DNA from: Angiostrongylus vasorum
Taxonomy: Eukaryota; Nematoda; Chromadorea; Rhabditida; Metastrongylidae
DNA: 64,000 nt
Assembly (NCBI GenBank): GCA_018806985.1
Contig: JADANN010000402.1
Coordinates: 248,001 to 312,000 of the forward strand
Direction of reading: 5' to 3'
Shown: piece after piece, positions 32,301 to 44,724 of the stretch
How the letters are laid out: each line of letters begins with the position of its first letter
How positions within the stretch are numbered: the stretch's first letter is position 1
The notes under the pieces: generated by a model
Database searches by the model: none
What the model saw: the letters and a program-made list of their open reading frames with translations, nothing else
What the model was told of the DNA's origin: nothing
Position numbers and translations under genes: made by a program

Positions 32301-35300
32301 TGTTCTCTATTTGAAATGCATAATATTGGTGAAGGGCGCGTGTAGCGCTGCAACGCACACATGATATCGATCCCTAAGCCCAAGACTTCAGGCTTCCATC
32401 CCTCCGGGTTCGGCAAGTGGTACTAGAGTTGGCTGGCAGGATAGCAGCACTGGGATCGATTAATCGTTAGTCCACCGTGAGTCATCGTAAAGGCCAAATA
32501 TGGATTCAATCACCTCCAAAGGGTGCTTGCTGAAGTCGAATGCATGGCGCATCCCTCAGGGCTTGATAAACGCCGACAGCCTTATCCTTTCGATTTTTAT
32601 AAAATTGGTATGCCTTAATCTAGTCGCTTACCATGTGTGTCATAAGTCGTCATGAGAAAACTTCAGCGATAAAGAGGCTTATAAAGTGCTATATTTTCGC
32701 TTAACTTTTAATAAAGGCATTGTCGTGCCTACATTGTTGTAGATTTCAGAATTGATCATTGTTTACGGGTGTTAAGGTGGAGAACATATTTGAGGCGGAG
32801 GAGTTCAATGATGACAGAAAGGCAGTTTCATGTGAAGGAGAGAACATTGCTGAACAACGAGTAGAGTTTTCTGGACATTCTTCGGATGAATACGTTTCGG
32901 CAAATGAAAATAGTGGACAGCAGTTGCCTATCCATGTCAAAGTAGGTGGCTGATTAAGTAATTTAAGTATCACTAATATGACATTTAATTCTTTCTGGAT
33001 AAAATGCAGGAGCCCAACAATCGTAGGTAATTCTGAAAGTGTTCCTGTTTTGTCGCAGAGTAGGAAAGGGCATGTTGAATTCGATTTATTTTTTCTACCA
33101 AAGAAGTAGTTTTTTATAGAAGAAAATTGGTCACGAAGGGAGCGTGTGGGAGGATGGTAGGGCCATAGTACTGGGATTGCCTTTGTTCGCATGAGTAGAT
33201 TGCTTTCTTACGAATTGTTTCTTGAACCCAAATTAGGGTTCATCAAGAACACCTCATGAGAACACTCGGTAACAACCCGATAACAGTGGCGATGGAACCA
33301 CAATGCGGCTGAGGTATTTGCAAAACTCGGGATCACAGGTGTCTACGGAAGGGATCGAGCACACTGACACCTTTCCCAGTGATGAATAGCTGTTTACTTG
33401 GAAGTCGGACTTATTCGTGAGCAGAATAATTGGTTACCGTGTGGGGATAATGTCCAGAAATGGGAACAGTCCTCCTCCTTATTCTTGGCACAATTTTTCC
33501 TAAAGTAGGAAAAAAAGTAATTCAAATGTCGACACTACGACCGGTGTGAAACTAGTAACATTTATTCAGTATTCAGTACTAAGGAATTGTTGGGTGCTAA
33601 AGCTCTCGATGTGGAAATAATTATTGCATGTGTTTGTTTTTTCCCCAATCATTTTGTTTTTTAAGGGTATCCATGTAAAGGAAGAAGTATTTTCTTTAAG
33701 TAGACCTACCACGGCATCCACTGCTTCTGATGCGGTGCCAGGAGCAGATCGCAGGGGTGGTAAGTTAATAAGGAGTCATGTTGGCTACCTGCGTTGTACA
33801 TAAATTGTTCAGAGTTCTTTAGGTTACACGTTCAGCTCCGAAGGAGAAGGCTGCTAAAGTTGAGGTAGGCCGCTGATATTGCATTGTTACTTATTTTCCT
33901 ATTTTTCGTTTGGTGGATTTCGCAGCGCAGTGATAGTGATACCCTTCACTGCACAAGGAACTTGAGAGCTAGTTTCAACCCCCGGTAGGGGTCTCTAAAC
34001 CACTCATCCCCTTGGGATCGGAGAATTGGTAGCAGAATTGTCTGGGAGAAGATTGTATCCAAGCTCTAGGCGGGAACTCGCAAGCACGCCTATCTCAGGA
34101 CAACAAGAGAAATCGATCGACTCGACACCATTCAACGGCCTTCGCGGCAAAGACGATAAATTCTCAAATAGCAACCGAATCGAGACACCAAAAAGCCTAA
34201 AGATTTTCGTGAATGACGGATGCAAAGAGACGAGTGGAATGCAAGAAGTACTGGTATCCACAAAATGTGATATACGTGGTATCAGCGCATGTAATTATTT
34301 GGCGAGTACAGCAGCACACTAACTGTTATTTCTATGTGCTTTAGGATTTAAGTGAAGATGCAAGCAGTGAATAGTGATAGCATGGGAATGTCAGCGCGTA
34401 GATGCTTTTCTGAGTAGATTTCCAGTTGAAAATTTCAGACATCAAAGGCTCAAACTGTTAAATCAGGAAGATTAAGGCGGCGGCAGTTGATTTCCACTGT
34501 AGCTGAAGTGCAAAAAGAGTTAAATAAACGTGCCGCTGCTGGGCTATCACAAACACGGTTACGGCGAGCTGTCCATCAACATGGAGTTACAACTCCATGT
34601 AAACGAGAATATAAGGAAGCAGTGCAGCGCGTTGTCATTGAGCAGGTAAGCTATCACAGTGCTACCACTCAAACTGGTTATCGCTTCTTCATCACTTGTA
34701 AATTTATAAAATGGCTCTATTAGGACTTGGTGAGGAATTCGGCAAATCGTGGACTTGTGCCGACACCAACGCGATTAAACCATGGGGTGCCTAATGTCCC
34801 AGTAGCAGCCTTGTCACATACAAGAACGGTTGGCGAGAATTCCTTAGTTGATCCCTCATTCGTTCATTGCAGAAGTGTCAACTTTCAGCCTCATCCGAAC
34901 GCAAAAGTTGCACTACGGCGTGAAAAAAGAAGAACTAGCAGCTCAGCTGAGAGAAGAGCAGTGCAGAGAAAGGGCCGAACGCGTGCGTAAGGAACGTGAA
35001 GAGAAAGCGCTTAGGGTATGCTTCACCTCTTTCTATTTTATGAAGTCATTTTGTGATTTGTTCACTGCTCTGGTGAACATTTCCGCATCGTTGGTGGAGG
35101 ATTCAGTTCATGTTGATGTTGTTGAAGTCACAATATTGAATTGGCTTTTCAAACCATGGAGCTCGTAGCTAACTATACTATGTAGTTTTTTCCTTTGTTT
35201 TAGATATATTGCTGTGACGGATACTCCCAACGGTTTACCGCCTCTTTGTGACTTGAAGGTGTTCCTGGGAATTGGGCTGCGATGTACAGCGAAGGATTCA

Positions 35301-37424
35301 TTCCCTTGCAGAGTCTCCCAAGCTGACTCCGGCGTTTCCAACAAGAAGCCAAGATAAGAGCAAAACAATACCAGGATCGACCACCGTCCTGGAATCAAAC
35401 TGGTGGCATGGTAGAAAATCTCTCTCTAGTCCAAAAGAGCGGCGACTGCAGGTTGTGATGACGACCTGGGGCAGACTTTGGCCAGGCTGACTGTGGGACT
35501 CTGGGGGAACTACAGTGGCTAAACCAGCAAAAGTCCGAAACAATTGGAGCCTGGACAACTAGTGAGGACTAGCCGTCTAAGAATCCAAGTTTCCAAGTAC
35601 TGTGACGGATTCTTTATATTAGTGGTATAAGATATAGAATATATAAACCTAAAACAATATTCGACGATTTGACCCTTTTTGACCGAAGAAGTAATGGATG
35701 GTCTGAAGCAAATATATTTGGAAGTGAGTTTGCTTACAATAAGTTCAGACCATTGCAGACTTAAATAAATAAAGGAATATGTCTTTGATTACGGTGGTAA
35801 ATTGTAGCGCGTTTGCAGAGCACCATTGAATTATAGTAATGGTGGTATCTGTCCACTTCGTTAGCTGCTTATTTGTTGCATACTATAGTTTTTCACGGCA
35901 TGGTTTTATGTAAAATACAGCCATAACGATGTTAAGATATTTGCAAAACTCTGGTTGGAGCGAACGCGCTATTACCCTTCCCGGGAGCTGACGCGTTCAC
36001 CACCAGACCATGTGGGTCTTTCGTTTCGCCTGTCTCTCACATAGTTTTCTATCTACCAGTACCATCAGCACTTCTAGTCCGGAGTTTTGCAAAAGTCTGC
36101 CCACTTTCTGACATTATGGGTGCAGCGTTGAAGTTGATAGCTTCTTTGCTTCACCCATTCCACTCCTTTTTTCAACCTTATTAAATCAACTTCAACTTGC
36201 AACCTGATTAATCCCCTTGTTTATAACACTTGTTAATTGCATGTGATTTATTCTCAATAGTTATTTATTACAAAACACATGAAAAATAACTATTAACCTG
36301 CACTTTAATACAGGCACAACGTCGTCGTGAACAACGAGAAATCGAAGAAAGACTCAAGGCTGAAGCAAGAAAGCAAAAGGAGATTAGGGATGAGCGAAGG
36401 AGGGAGGAGCTTAGACTGCAGAAAAGTCCCACGTGAGCTTTCTTTGTGATTCTTCGTTTTTTGTTTCAAAAATGAGAAATGTTATCTTTGAAGTGTGCGG
36501 TTAAAATGTACAACCTCTAATGTATTCGTTTTTAATTTGTCCACTTCTTGCGCCGTTTTCTACGCCAATAATTCTTCTAATTTATGCTGTGTGGTAGATA
36601 AATATTTAGGCGATGCAAGGCTACTCCTGGATTTGTAAGTCCTGCGAGAGCGGCTGGAGTAAACGCGAAAACCGAAGTTCGTGTTGGTTCAAAGGTTCAC
36701 AGTTCATTACAGTACATTATGCAGTATCTCTGTCAAATCGTGAAGTTAATGATCTCTAGTTCTAGGTTTTGTTTCCTTGCACACCTGGTCGTTCTTCTGC
36801 GAAATTGGCAAAGATGTTGTTCACTCCAGGAGGCGGTACTACGAGAGAGCCTACAATGAATACAGTAAGTTCTTAAATATAACTTATAGTTGATTGTTTG
36901 TCGGCAGCGTACCTCAATGTTTTTTAAGAGTTGGTTGGAATATTTTCTTAATATTCTTCTTTCAAGATCATACTACATTTCTACCCTTTAGCCTTCGCGA
37001 GAGGCCAAGCGAAAACAATGCTTGGAAAAGAAAGTGTGTACGAGTAGTGAAGACTTTATGGGAAGTGAATATGTTAGTTTCAGTATTTTTTAGAATTGAG
37101 GCTTTTTCCATAATTGCACGTGTATATACATATTTTTTTATTTTTAAAATGTTCGTGTTGGTTCAAGGGTTCACAGTTCATTATAGTTTATTACGCCGTA
37201 ATCATATCAAGTCTTTCAGTTAGTGAGTGAATTCTAGTTCAGAAATGTTCTGCAATCAAGCAGGAGGTACTACGAGGTATATGAACGCACTAACTGGAAG
37301 ACGATTTGGATACTGTGTAATGAACTATAATGAACTGTGAACCTTTGAACCAGTAGCTCGTTTGAAGTACATATGTATGTATGTACGTATACAAATATGT
37401 ATATATATATATATATATAAATGC

Positions 37425-37462
<38 letters not shown>

Positions 37463-38811
37463 TACGTAGGCACATGTATATCGACATATGTATATGTATG
37501 CATGTATATACATATGTATGTTTGTGTATGGGATGTATACTTTGCTTCTTCAAATCTTTTAGAACTTTCTTTTCTTTAGGTTTCACCTGGAAGGGATATG
37601 AGCAACTGTCAAGCGTTTTCCAGGGAGGAACGGAATGGAATTATGCGAAAGGAGCAAGAGCGACAAGAAAGGTTTCTTAGAAGTTGTTTTTATCGTGTAG
37701 TGTCTTTTCCCTGCTGTTTTTCATCGTTGTCGATTCCGTTTTAGGCTTCTTGAGGAAGAAAGACGTCAAGTTAAGGTTTTCGATGAGCAGCAAAGCTTAG
37801 TTAGGAAGAAACTGTATAGTATTGATAAAGAAAGTGAGACACAGGGCACCGTACCTAAAGAAGAAGGGAAGCGTTCCATATACGAGCAAAACAAGAGCTG
37901 TCTGCTCGAAAAAGAAGAAAATAGAATGTCAGTTACCGAAGATACACAAGATAGCGATGTTTTGTTAATAAAGAAGGGCGAGGATGTCGAGGTAGTGCTA
38001 GAAGACTTTGATAAGCGTGATGGAGAGTGTGAGGAGTTGGAAGATCAACGAGTTCACGAAGACAAAGAACATCCGGAAATAAATGAGGAGGAGGAGAAAC
38101 CACTATGCAGTGAGGAGCAGGAAAACATGGTACAATGTATGAACACGTGCTCACCTTTGAAGATCCACAATCGCCATCTTGGTAACGTCATTATGAACGT
38201 AAGATCTCAGTATTTGTCGCCTCGACGTAAATCTATGAAGAGTAAATCTTTCGTCTCCTGTTAAAAATATTTATGCCATCTGTAAGTTCAGCAAAAATGT
38301 AATTGTAGTGAAGCGTTTTTTCTCAGACTTCAAATGTGAGCCACAAGTTAGCGTCTCGTCATTCTTCATATGAGACCACACCTGATAAGGTACACAAACC
38401 TTTAAATGAAAATAACTATGGTATAGAAGATCTTTCGAGTGGCGACGAGACGGACCAAGAGGATGCTCCACGTAAAAAAGTTCCATCATGGGCAGTAGGA
38501 AAGGAGTTTCAATGCGAACTGCGAAGACAAGCCGCCATACTTCGCTCAGGGGAATTTGATCTCAGTGAATATTTCGGAGAGGTTGAAGCAGTCAGTTGTG
38601 TATTCAGCCAGAAAGTTACAAAGTGTTACTAATGAATAAGTTTCATACGATTAATCAGTTGTTATTACATTAATTACAGCCGGATCTCGCACTGATTTTT
38701 GGCAAATCAAAGACGTATCCGCGCCGAGGCTCATCCGCCATATGGGAATCTCCGATTGCTAAACCACGACAAAGGATTGGAGCATTTCAGAATAGTTTTG
38801 CGAAGAAGTAG
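29311..38811 (+). CDS. INCENP / ICP-1, copy 2, probably frameshifted
   Basis: Second INCENP gene. Exons: 29311-29460, 29966-30078, 30142-30267, 30342-30393, 32777-32941, 33666-33759, 33836-33864, 34439-34645 (fused equivalent of two copy-1 exons), 34724-34828, 34889-35015, 36314-36432, 36610-36694, 36766-36864, 36992-37072, 37580-37671, 37745-38198, 38327-38590, 38680-38811. It carries the exon at 32777-32941, acidic and Ser/Asn-rich, which copy 1 lacks, and has a normal GT donor at 37672. Exon 34889-35015 has 127 nt against 126 in copy 1, because a run of A has six bases (34923-34928) instead of five. As written the protein stops at 34988-34990, before the charged helix and the IN-box. If that base is an error, the product is 830 residues, with the IN-box in the last two exons. 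Substitutions against copy 1 are few (for example T to I before the 34645 donor, S to G before the IN-box). Confidence 0.8.
29565..29840 (+). repeat. SINE-A in INCENP intron 1 (copy 2)
   Basis: It is the counterpart of 11250-11530, nearly identical, so the insertion predates the duplication. Confidence 0.8.
31918..32290 (-). repeat. Repeat B in INCENP intron 4 (copy 2)
   Basis: It is the counterpart of 13606-13960 with small indels. Confidence 0.8.
32335..32600 (+). repeat. SINE-A in INCENP intron 4 (copy 2), complete
   Basis: GGGCGCGTGTAGCGCTGC through GGCGCATCCCTCAGGGCTTG. In copy 1 it is cut at the sequence before CACCTCCAAAGGG by the 0.78-kb deletion. Confidence 0.8.
34829..34888 (+). 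other. Copy-2-specific intron-like segment of INCENP (60 nt)
   Basis: AGAACG|GTTGGC ... AACTTTCAG|CCTCATCC lies within a sequence that is continuous in copy 1 (15792/15793). It has intron boundaries but is 60 nt long and open in frame, so if retained it would add 20 residues without a stop. The boundaries argue for an intron. Confidence 0.7.
35223..35588 (+). repeat. Repeat B in INCENP intron (copy 2)
   Basis: It is the counterpart of 16133-16495. Confidence 0.8.
37375..37515. repeat. TA/CATA microsatellite (copy 2)
   Basis: Long TA dinucleotide tracts interrupted by ACATATAT lie in the INCENP intron before exon 37580. The tract is longer than in copy 1 (18290-18390). Open frames on both strands here are spurious. 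Confidence 0.85.
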
Positions 38812-38950
38812 TTTTCTGCAGTCCTTATTCATGCCTTGGTCTCCTCTTTATGTCTTTTTTCCTGATCTTTATGTGATGTGATGAGGTCATAGAAAACGTC
38901 GTTTTCACACGTTGCTTGTGTTTTAATCGTATATAAAGTGTAAACTACAA

Positions 38951-38956
38951 AATAAA
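38951..38956 (+). terminator. Polyadenylation signal of INCENP copy 2
   Basis: AATAAA lies 140 nt after the stop at 38809-38811. Confidence 0.6.
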
Positions 38957-39049
38957 GTGTGCACATATTTCAGCTAGCTTGTCAGGTTTTGTGCTTTAAC
39001 TGCACCAATGTTTTTAATTCAATATACATTATATGAAGTTTTTCCAATT

Positions 39050-39330
39050 TTTGGATCTTGTGGCGCAGCAGTCGGAGGCGCTCTTCAAGACACACATGGG
39101 ATCGATCACCGCGCCTCTGACCCACCAAGCCTTCCATCCCTTCGGGGTCGGCAAATTGGTACCAGACCTGTTTGGGAGGGATAGCAACATTGGCTCGATA
39201 CATCGGTGGGCCACCACGAGTCATTGTAAAAGGCCAGATATGCATCCAGTCACTTCCATAGGTTGCTTGATGAAGTCGAAAGTATGGCGCATCCTTCAGA
39301 GATTGATCACCGCCGAGAGCTTTATCTTTT
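39050..39330 (+). repeat. Hybrid SINE-A downstream of INCENP copy 2
   Basis: The 5' part matches the copy-1 SINE at 19927-20215 (TTGTGGCGCAGCAGTCGGAG) and the 3' part matches the one at 20364-20640 (GAGATTGATCACCGCCGAGA, then TTTTGTGTGGAAATTACT). It is a product of recombination between two SINEs. Confidence 0.8.
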
Positions 39331-40439
39331 TATCCTGTTTTGTGTGGAAATTACTAGCGCCAACAAGCTTGATCGCACAAGGTGGGTGACGTTAGGGCAG
39401 CTAGTTTTTTAAAACTTTCTCCGTATTGGTTCAATACATAGCCTCTTCTTTGTACGATTGTCAGTTTATGAAATGGGAAAAGAGGAGTCATACTTATGCA
39501 GTGCTAGAGGAAAACTTTCGATTCAGTTGCGGAGGCTGATGTTATTTTATTCCTAGTTTTTTCACATATCTGCAACCAGATTTGTTTTGTGGAACGGTTC
39601 CCATTGGTTAATATCTGACCATTCGACTCAACATTTTATGGATTTGGGGCGCGTTCCTGACCGGTTAGCACTTCAATTTGTTGCTTCTATCAGATTGTCA
39701 AGGGCGTTTTAACTTTTTTCATATTTACATGGAATCGAAGAGTTCTTTCACCTGGTATTCGAAGTAATCTTTCATTGGGATCTCGAAAGTTTTCGTTTCA
39801 TATCTCAAAATCTCGCAGTTTGATTTCTTTTTCTCGACGTCGACATCGGTGGTGATGCCTTTCAGTGGAAGTAAGGCGCCGATTCCACCTTGCCGTGTGC
39901 TCTCTAAGCCTCCATCCCGCTGAGTTTCGGGAAATTAGTGCCAGACTACCCTAGATGAACTCATTCCCTCAAATCAACAAATGATTGTGTCCGCCTGTGA
40001 TGAAAGTCTGGGACGCCTTAGCACGGTTGTACAGGGGACTCCAAGAAGTATAGGTTCAAGGAGCACCTAGCAACATTAATAAAGAAGGCTGAAATCTTGA
40101 AGGAACAGCCGAACATATACACAAATCAGAAGATCTTTGTGGATGTTAGATGCAGGGAATCGAATCAGATGCGTGAAGTTTTGGGATCCGTACAACTTGT
40201 GATGTCGGGTCGTGTATTGTCTTGCAGGCTTGTTTGATATTTCATTTACGTTGTACTTGTGACCTGCTCTTGGAGCATAGACGATTCCACATGTACCCAT
40301 CTTGAGTTGTCATTACATCAGATCATGTAATTTTTTTTGAGTCTTCTTCACTGCATATCATGTTCTTTACTCATGAAAATTTATGTCATGTACCATTTTG
40401 TCGTTCATTATAGGATAAGAACTGTATAAGAAAGATGAA

Positions 40440-40700
40440 GCGCTCGGCGTTGATCAATCCATGAGGAACGTGCCATGCATTCGACTTCATTAAGCATCGT
40501 TGGAAATGAATGAATGCATTTCTGGCCTTTACAATGACTCGCAGTGACCTACCGATGTGTCGAGCCAGTGCTGCTATCCTCTCATAAAAAGTGTACCAAG
40601 TTACCGATCCCGCAAGAATGGAAGGCTTGGTGAGCGTACGGTGCGGGGATGGATCCCGTGTGTATTCCAGGGCACCTCTGAGCACTACGCTAGACGAGCC
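40440..40700 (-). repeat. SINE-A, minus strand (copy 2)
   Basis: It is the counterpart of 21738-21995. Confidence 0.85.
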
Positions 40701-41486
40701 CTAATTGTATAGCGCAGTAGCTCCTAATGTAGCTAACACGTGCATACATCGGTGTACTTAACGTTATATCTAATTTTTAAATTGGCGATTATTTGCCCAA
40801 GTGGTTCAGTGTTGTGAATTAGTAGAACTTGCGAGCCGTTGTAGTGCCTCCGTCGTTGTTCGATAACCTTATGCATCTTTAAGAAAAAACAGAAGAACTG
40901 GAGTTTACGACTCCAACATATTTTGAGCATCCCTTGATTCTTGTACGGTCAAATTGTGCTGCGGTGTTTTAGGCTGCGCTACATTGTCAGCTTACCGTTT
41001 CGACGTACCGTGCCGGCAGCAGCATTTGTCACCGTTCTTTGGATAACAACTTACAACATTGGTGTCCGGTAAGTAAATAAGTTTGTGCAGCTCTTTCATG
41101 AGCACTGTTATGCATATTTGCTTAGATGACTCGTGTTCACACATCATGGCAGTCCCAGAAATTCTATCAGTTTGCATCAAACGACTATCACCTATGGTTT
41201 CCCTCTGGGCTTCAAGAATCTGAGCTTTAATTCCACGTTTAAATAGTTATCCTAGTAGGTTACTTTGATCTCCTGATGCATTCGGCAGCTTTTCAAAGGC
41301 AGGATATTGTTCTATCCTATTCTAGTATACCCTATTGTCAAGATATAGGATCCAATGTATGAAAACCAGAAACAAGGGAAGGTTGAGGTTAGCTTTTGCC
41401 ACTTATCATCTGAAAACATCATTCTAATGCACCGTTTATTGTACCAGAATTTCTCGATGTTGTTGGATTATCACCATTTCATCACA

Positions 41487-41725
41487 GGCAGTCGCCGCCT
41501 TTGTGGATCGGAAGGAGATTTGCCACAATGCGACCAGTTTGATGCCAGGGTGGTGGTGGATCCCGGTATTGGTTCACTATTAGCTGGGCTTCCTGGTGGA
41601 GGCGTCGTACTCCTCTGCATAGGGAGACTTTGCCGGGGGAAGAATCCCTTGCTGTACATCGCAGCCCCACACCATAGAACACCTCCCAGCCACGATGAGG
41701 CGGTGAACTATTGGGAGGAATATCT
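41487..41725 (-). repeat. Truncated repeat B (copy 2)
   Basis: It starts abruptly at TTCATCACAGGCAGTCGCCG, which corresponds to about 23580 in copy 1. The left third was removed by the 0.8-kb deletion. Confidence 0.75.
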
Positions 41726-42157
41726 GTCATAGCAAATGCTTCGTAACAGTTTTAAATATGCAGTGTAATCTTTCAGAAAATAAAGCTGGAATTTACTTTA
41801 GAGCTTAAAGTGATAGCCTAAGGTTTTGGTTAAAGGGAACCCGGATTCCAAATGAATTATACTTTATTTTAATCACAGTAATGCTGAGATATTTGCAATA
41901 ATCAGACCCCCTAGCCAGATTCATTGTATTTCACGCATTATCCTGCCATGAAGAAATTATAGGCAGTAAAGAGAAAGCCATACGTAATCTTATATTTAAA
42001 TTTCGGTTGAATCCTTTAGGAAACAGGATACGTAGACAAAGGGATTATCACTTTAGGCTTTCGGAAATGTTGTAGGTGTTTTGGAGACTTTGAAAAATAT
42101 CTGATTATTTCTTGTCATATTATTTCTTTATGTATGCAGCAATGGGAAGGATAAATG

Positions 42158-42400
42158 GTAATGCTGTCGGCATTGATCTATCCCTGAGGGATGCGCCGTG
42201 CATTCAACTACATTAAGCATCGTTTGGAGGTGATCAAATGCATATCTGGCCTTTACAATGACTCGCGCTGGCTCACCGATGTATCGGGCCAGTGCTACTA
42301 TCCTTTCGGTGGGTTGGAGGGCGTGGCGGGCCTTGGGCGGTGGGATAGATCCTGAGTGTGTTGCAAGGCGCCTCCGACCACTGCGCGACACCCACCTACG
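42158..42400 (-). repeat. SINE-A, minus strand (copy 2)
   Basis: It is the counterpart of 24258-24500. Confidence 0.85.
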
Positions 42401-43309
42401 CAGTAATATCCTTCTCACTATTGTACCTCTCAAGCTTCTGCTTTGCGCAGTCGGTATGCTGGGATTAAACCAAAAATCAAAAGAAAGTGATTGTTGGTAA
42501 GACGGTGATTAAGGATGTCGGTGTGCCCGAAGACATGCAATAAAACGCCATTGACTGCGCAACGGAAACACTTAAGAAGTACAATATCCGAATATTATTA
42601 CATCTTTCGCAAGAACACAATTGTATTCATTTTTTTGTTTTTAATTTTGAGAATGTGGAAAGGAGCCGATCACCCGGTCAATCGCTTTCAATGGCGAAGA
42701 ATGGAGAGGGCGGGAACATTGCCATACGAGTTGCTTCAGAAGAAGAAGACTGTTTTGGATTACCACAAGTCAAGACTCTTCAATCAGGACAGTGTCCGTG
42801 TTTCAGTGGAATTCTGAACTCGTATTTAATGTTTTTCATGTTTCTGAATTCTGCTGTATGTGTTTATAGACTAGTCCTATTTGTACGTAGTCAAGGGGCC
42901 GTGTGCAAATGTGACCATTTCCTTTAAGAGGGACATATAGGCCTCATGCTCTTAACCTTTTTTCTTAATTAGCATTATGAATGGATCTGAGCAGTTGCGA
43001 AAATTATTTTGTCGAGTCTAATCTATTTTCTTACCCTTTTTTCTTGGAACATTTTGAAACCCAGTGTAGATTTCTCAGTCGATTTCGTTGCTCCTTTGTT
43101 AATGTTTTTTACTTGTGACAGTTATCGTTCAGTTTGATTTCATTTTTTTTTATGATTATCGTCGGATATGTGGATGCTAAAAGTGAAGATTTCCTACTGT
43201 GCTAGTAATGACCTCGCTCTCATTTGATTCTTCTTTTTTTTTACTACACTGGTTTGGTATTTGCGATGAGCATCATATTATTACCTACGTGGATATTTCG
43301 ATGGCTAGT

Positions 43310-43422
43310 CTTCACTGGTTGTGCTGGGCCCCAGCATAGTTTCCACTGTTTCGGAGTTTGCAGGTTTAGCCATCGTGGTTCCCTGGAGTACCGAGGTCGG
43401 CTAGGGCAAAGTGTGTTCCAGG
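43310..43422 (-). repeat. Truncated repeat B at the right edge of copy 2
   Basis: GTGCTGGGCCCCAGCATAG through GTGTGTTCCAGGTC, then an abrupt switch to unrelated sequence (GATGGTAAACAGTTCG). Confidence 0.7.
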
Positions 43423-43627
43423 TCGATGGTAAACAGTTCGATCTGAGCTACGCCCGCCATGTGCTTCTCGCAACTGTATGGATTCCCGCATTCTCCGTGA
43501 TCAATATGCGGGAGCGTACTCTTGATCCATAAATTCTTCCTTCTTATCATTAAGCTGCAACATAATTCAGCTCTCCGTATAACATCTTTACGCATTGACC
43601 ACGATTAATGTTATGATATGTATACTT

Positions 43628-44010
43628 GGACACTTGGATGACCCGTCCTCACTGATTATGAGCGCTGCAGCATAATCTCCAGTTTTCCAGAGATTTGCTG
43701 GTTTAGCCACTGTGGTTCGCTAGAATCCCGAGGTCAGTCTGGCCAAAGTCTGCCCCTAGATCGTCACCACCACAGGCAGTCGCAGCCGTTGTGGATCAGA
43801 AGGAGATATGCCACTATGCGACTAAATTAATACTAGGACAGCGGTGGATCATGGTATTGGTTTACTTTTTGCTAGGCTTCCTTATGGGAACGCCTACTCC
43901 TTCACAGCTTAGTAGAGTCTGCCAAGGAGATGAATCCACTCGCTGAACATCGCAAACCGACACCCAGGAACACCTTCCAGCCACGATGAGGCGGTAAACT
44001 GTTGGGTGGT
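43628..44010 (-). repeat. Repeat B, full length
   Basis: GATGACCCGTCCTCACTGAT, TCCAGAGATTTGCTGGTTTAG, GATCAGAAGGAGATATGCCA and CAGCCACGATGAGGCGG are all present. It lies just beyond the right edge of copy 2. Confidence 0.8.
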
Positions 44011-44070
44011 ATGATATGATATGTATACATATGTTAAAAATCGTTATGACGTTTATTTCACACTGTCACT

Positions 44071-44214
44071 ATGCATGTACAAGTTCTTGATTACCCGACT
44101 TTGAGGTCTACAACGGCATTATCGGAAGAGATCCAAGAGACAGTATACGATAAATGTCCTTCTACTGTACGCCAAGAAACAATGGTAGTGTGTCGGAAGC
44201 CTGCCTTAAAATAA
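44071..44214 (+). other. Coding-like open frame, unknown
   Basis: An ATG at 44071 opens 47 codons (MHVQVLDYPTLRSTTALSEE..., then IQETVYDKCPSTVRQETM), with a possible donor ATG|GTAGTG. The residue composition looks coding, but no family is recognised and the next exon-like piece (44231-44300, acceptor ATTTCAG) does not join in phase. Confidence 0.2.
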
Positions 44215-44724
44215 GCATTTCAGGGCAAGAGTGTGGACGAATGATTCTTCCTTTCTTCACGAACATGACCACCTTTGTACCTCTGACTTTGTGGTGAGGA
44301 GTGCTCATGAGCGGCTCAGTCGTCCACCTGTGTTGGGTTTAGTGGAAAAAAGGGGGTTAAGAGACAAAAAATTTCCTATGAGATGGCAGATAAGTGCTCG
44401 AGAAAAGAATACCTTTCTGCTTTGGTGATAGGATCTTGTATTCTTAAATGGTAAAGGGTTTCGTAGTATCCATATGTCCCATACTCTCGTCTTTTCTATT
44501 GGTTTTTTTGCGAAGTGGTGGGATAAACCTTAATTCAATCTGTATAAAAAACATAACCATGACTCCCGACGCCACATTTAGAACAAGAACCGTTTTCATG
44601 ATGACGTGTCAATGTTGCACAATGTTAATTAGGTTTTTTCTTAATGTGTTACAATTTTCAGGGAATTTTTGGTGAAACCTACGTTTATGTTGCTTTACAT
44701 GGACTGAGATATATCACCTTTTAG

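Larger units (their letters stand above)
26375..43422 (+). repeat. Tandem segmental duplication, copy 2 (17 kb, direct)
   Basis: It repeats 8605-25525 in order and orientation. Relative to copy 1 it has about 0.54 kb extra at 26940-27490, keeps about 0.78 kb with an INCENP exon near 32.5-33.3 kb, and has lost about 0.42 kb between two SINEs near 39.3 kb and about 0.8 kb near 41.48 kb. It ends in a truncated repeat B (43310-43422). Confidence 0.95.
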
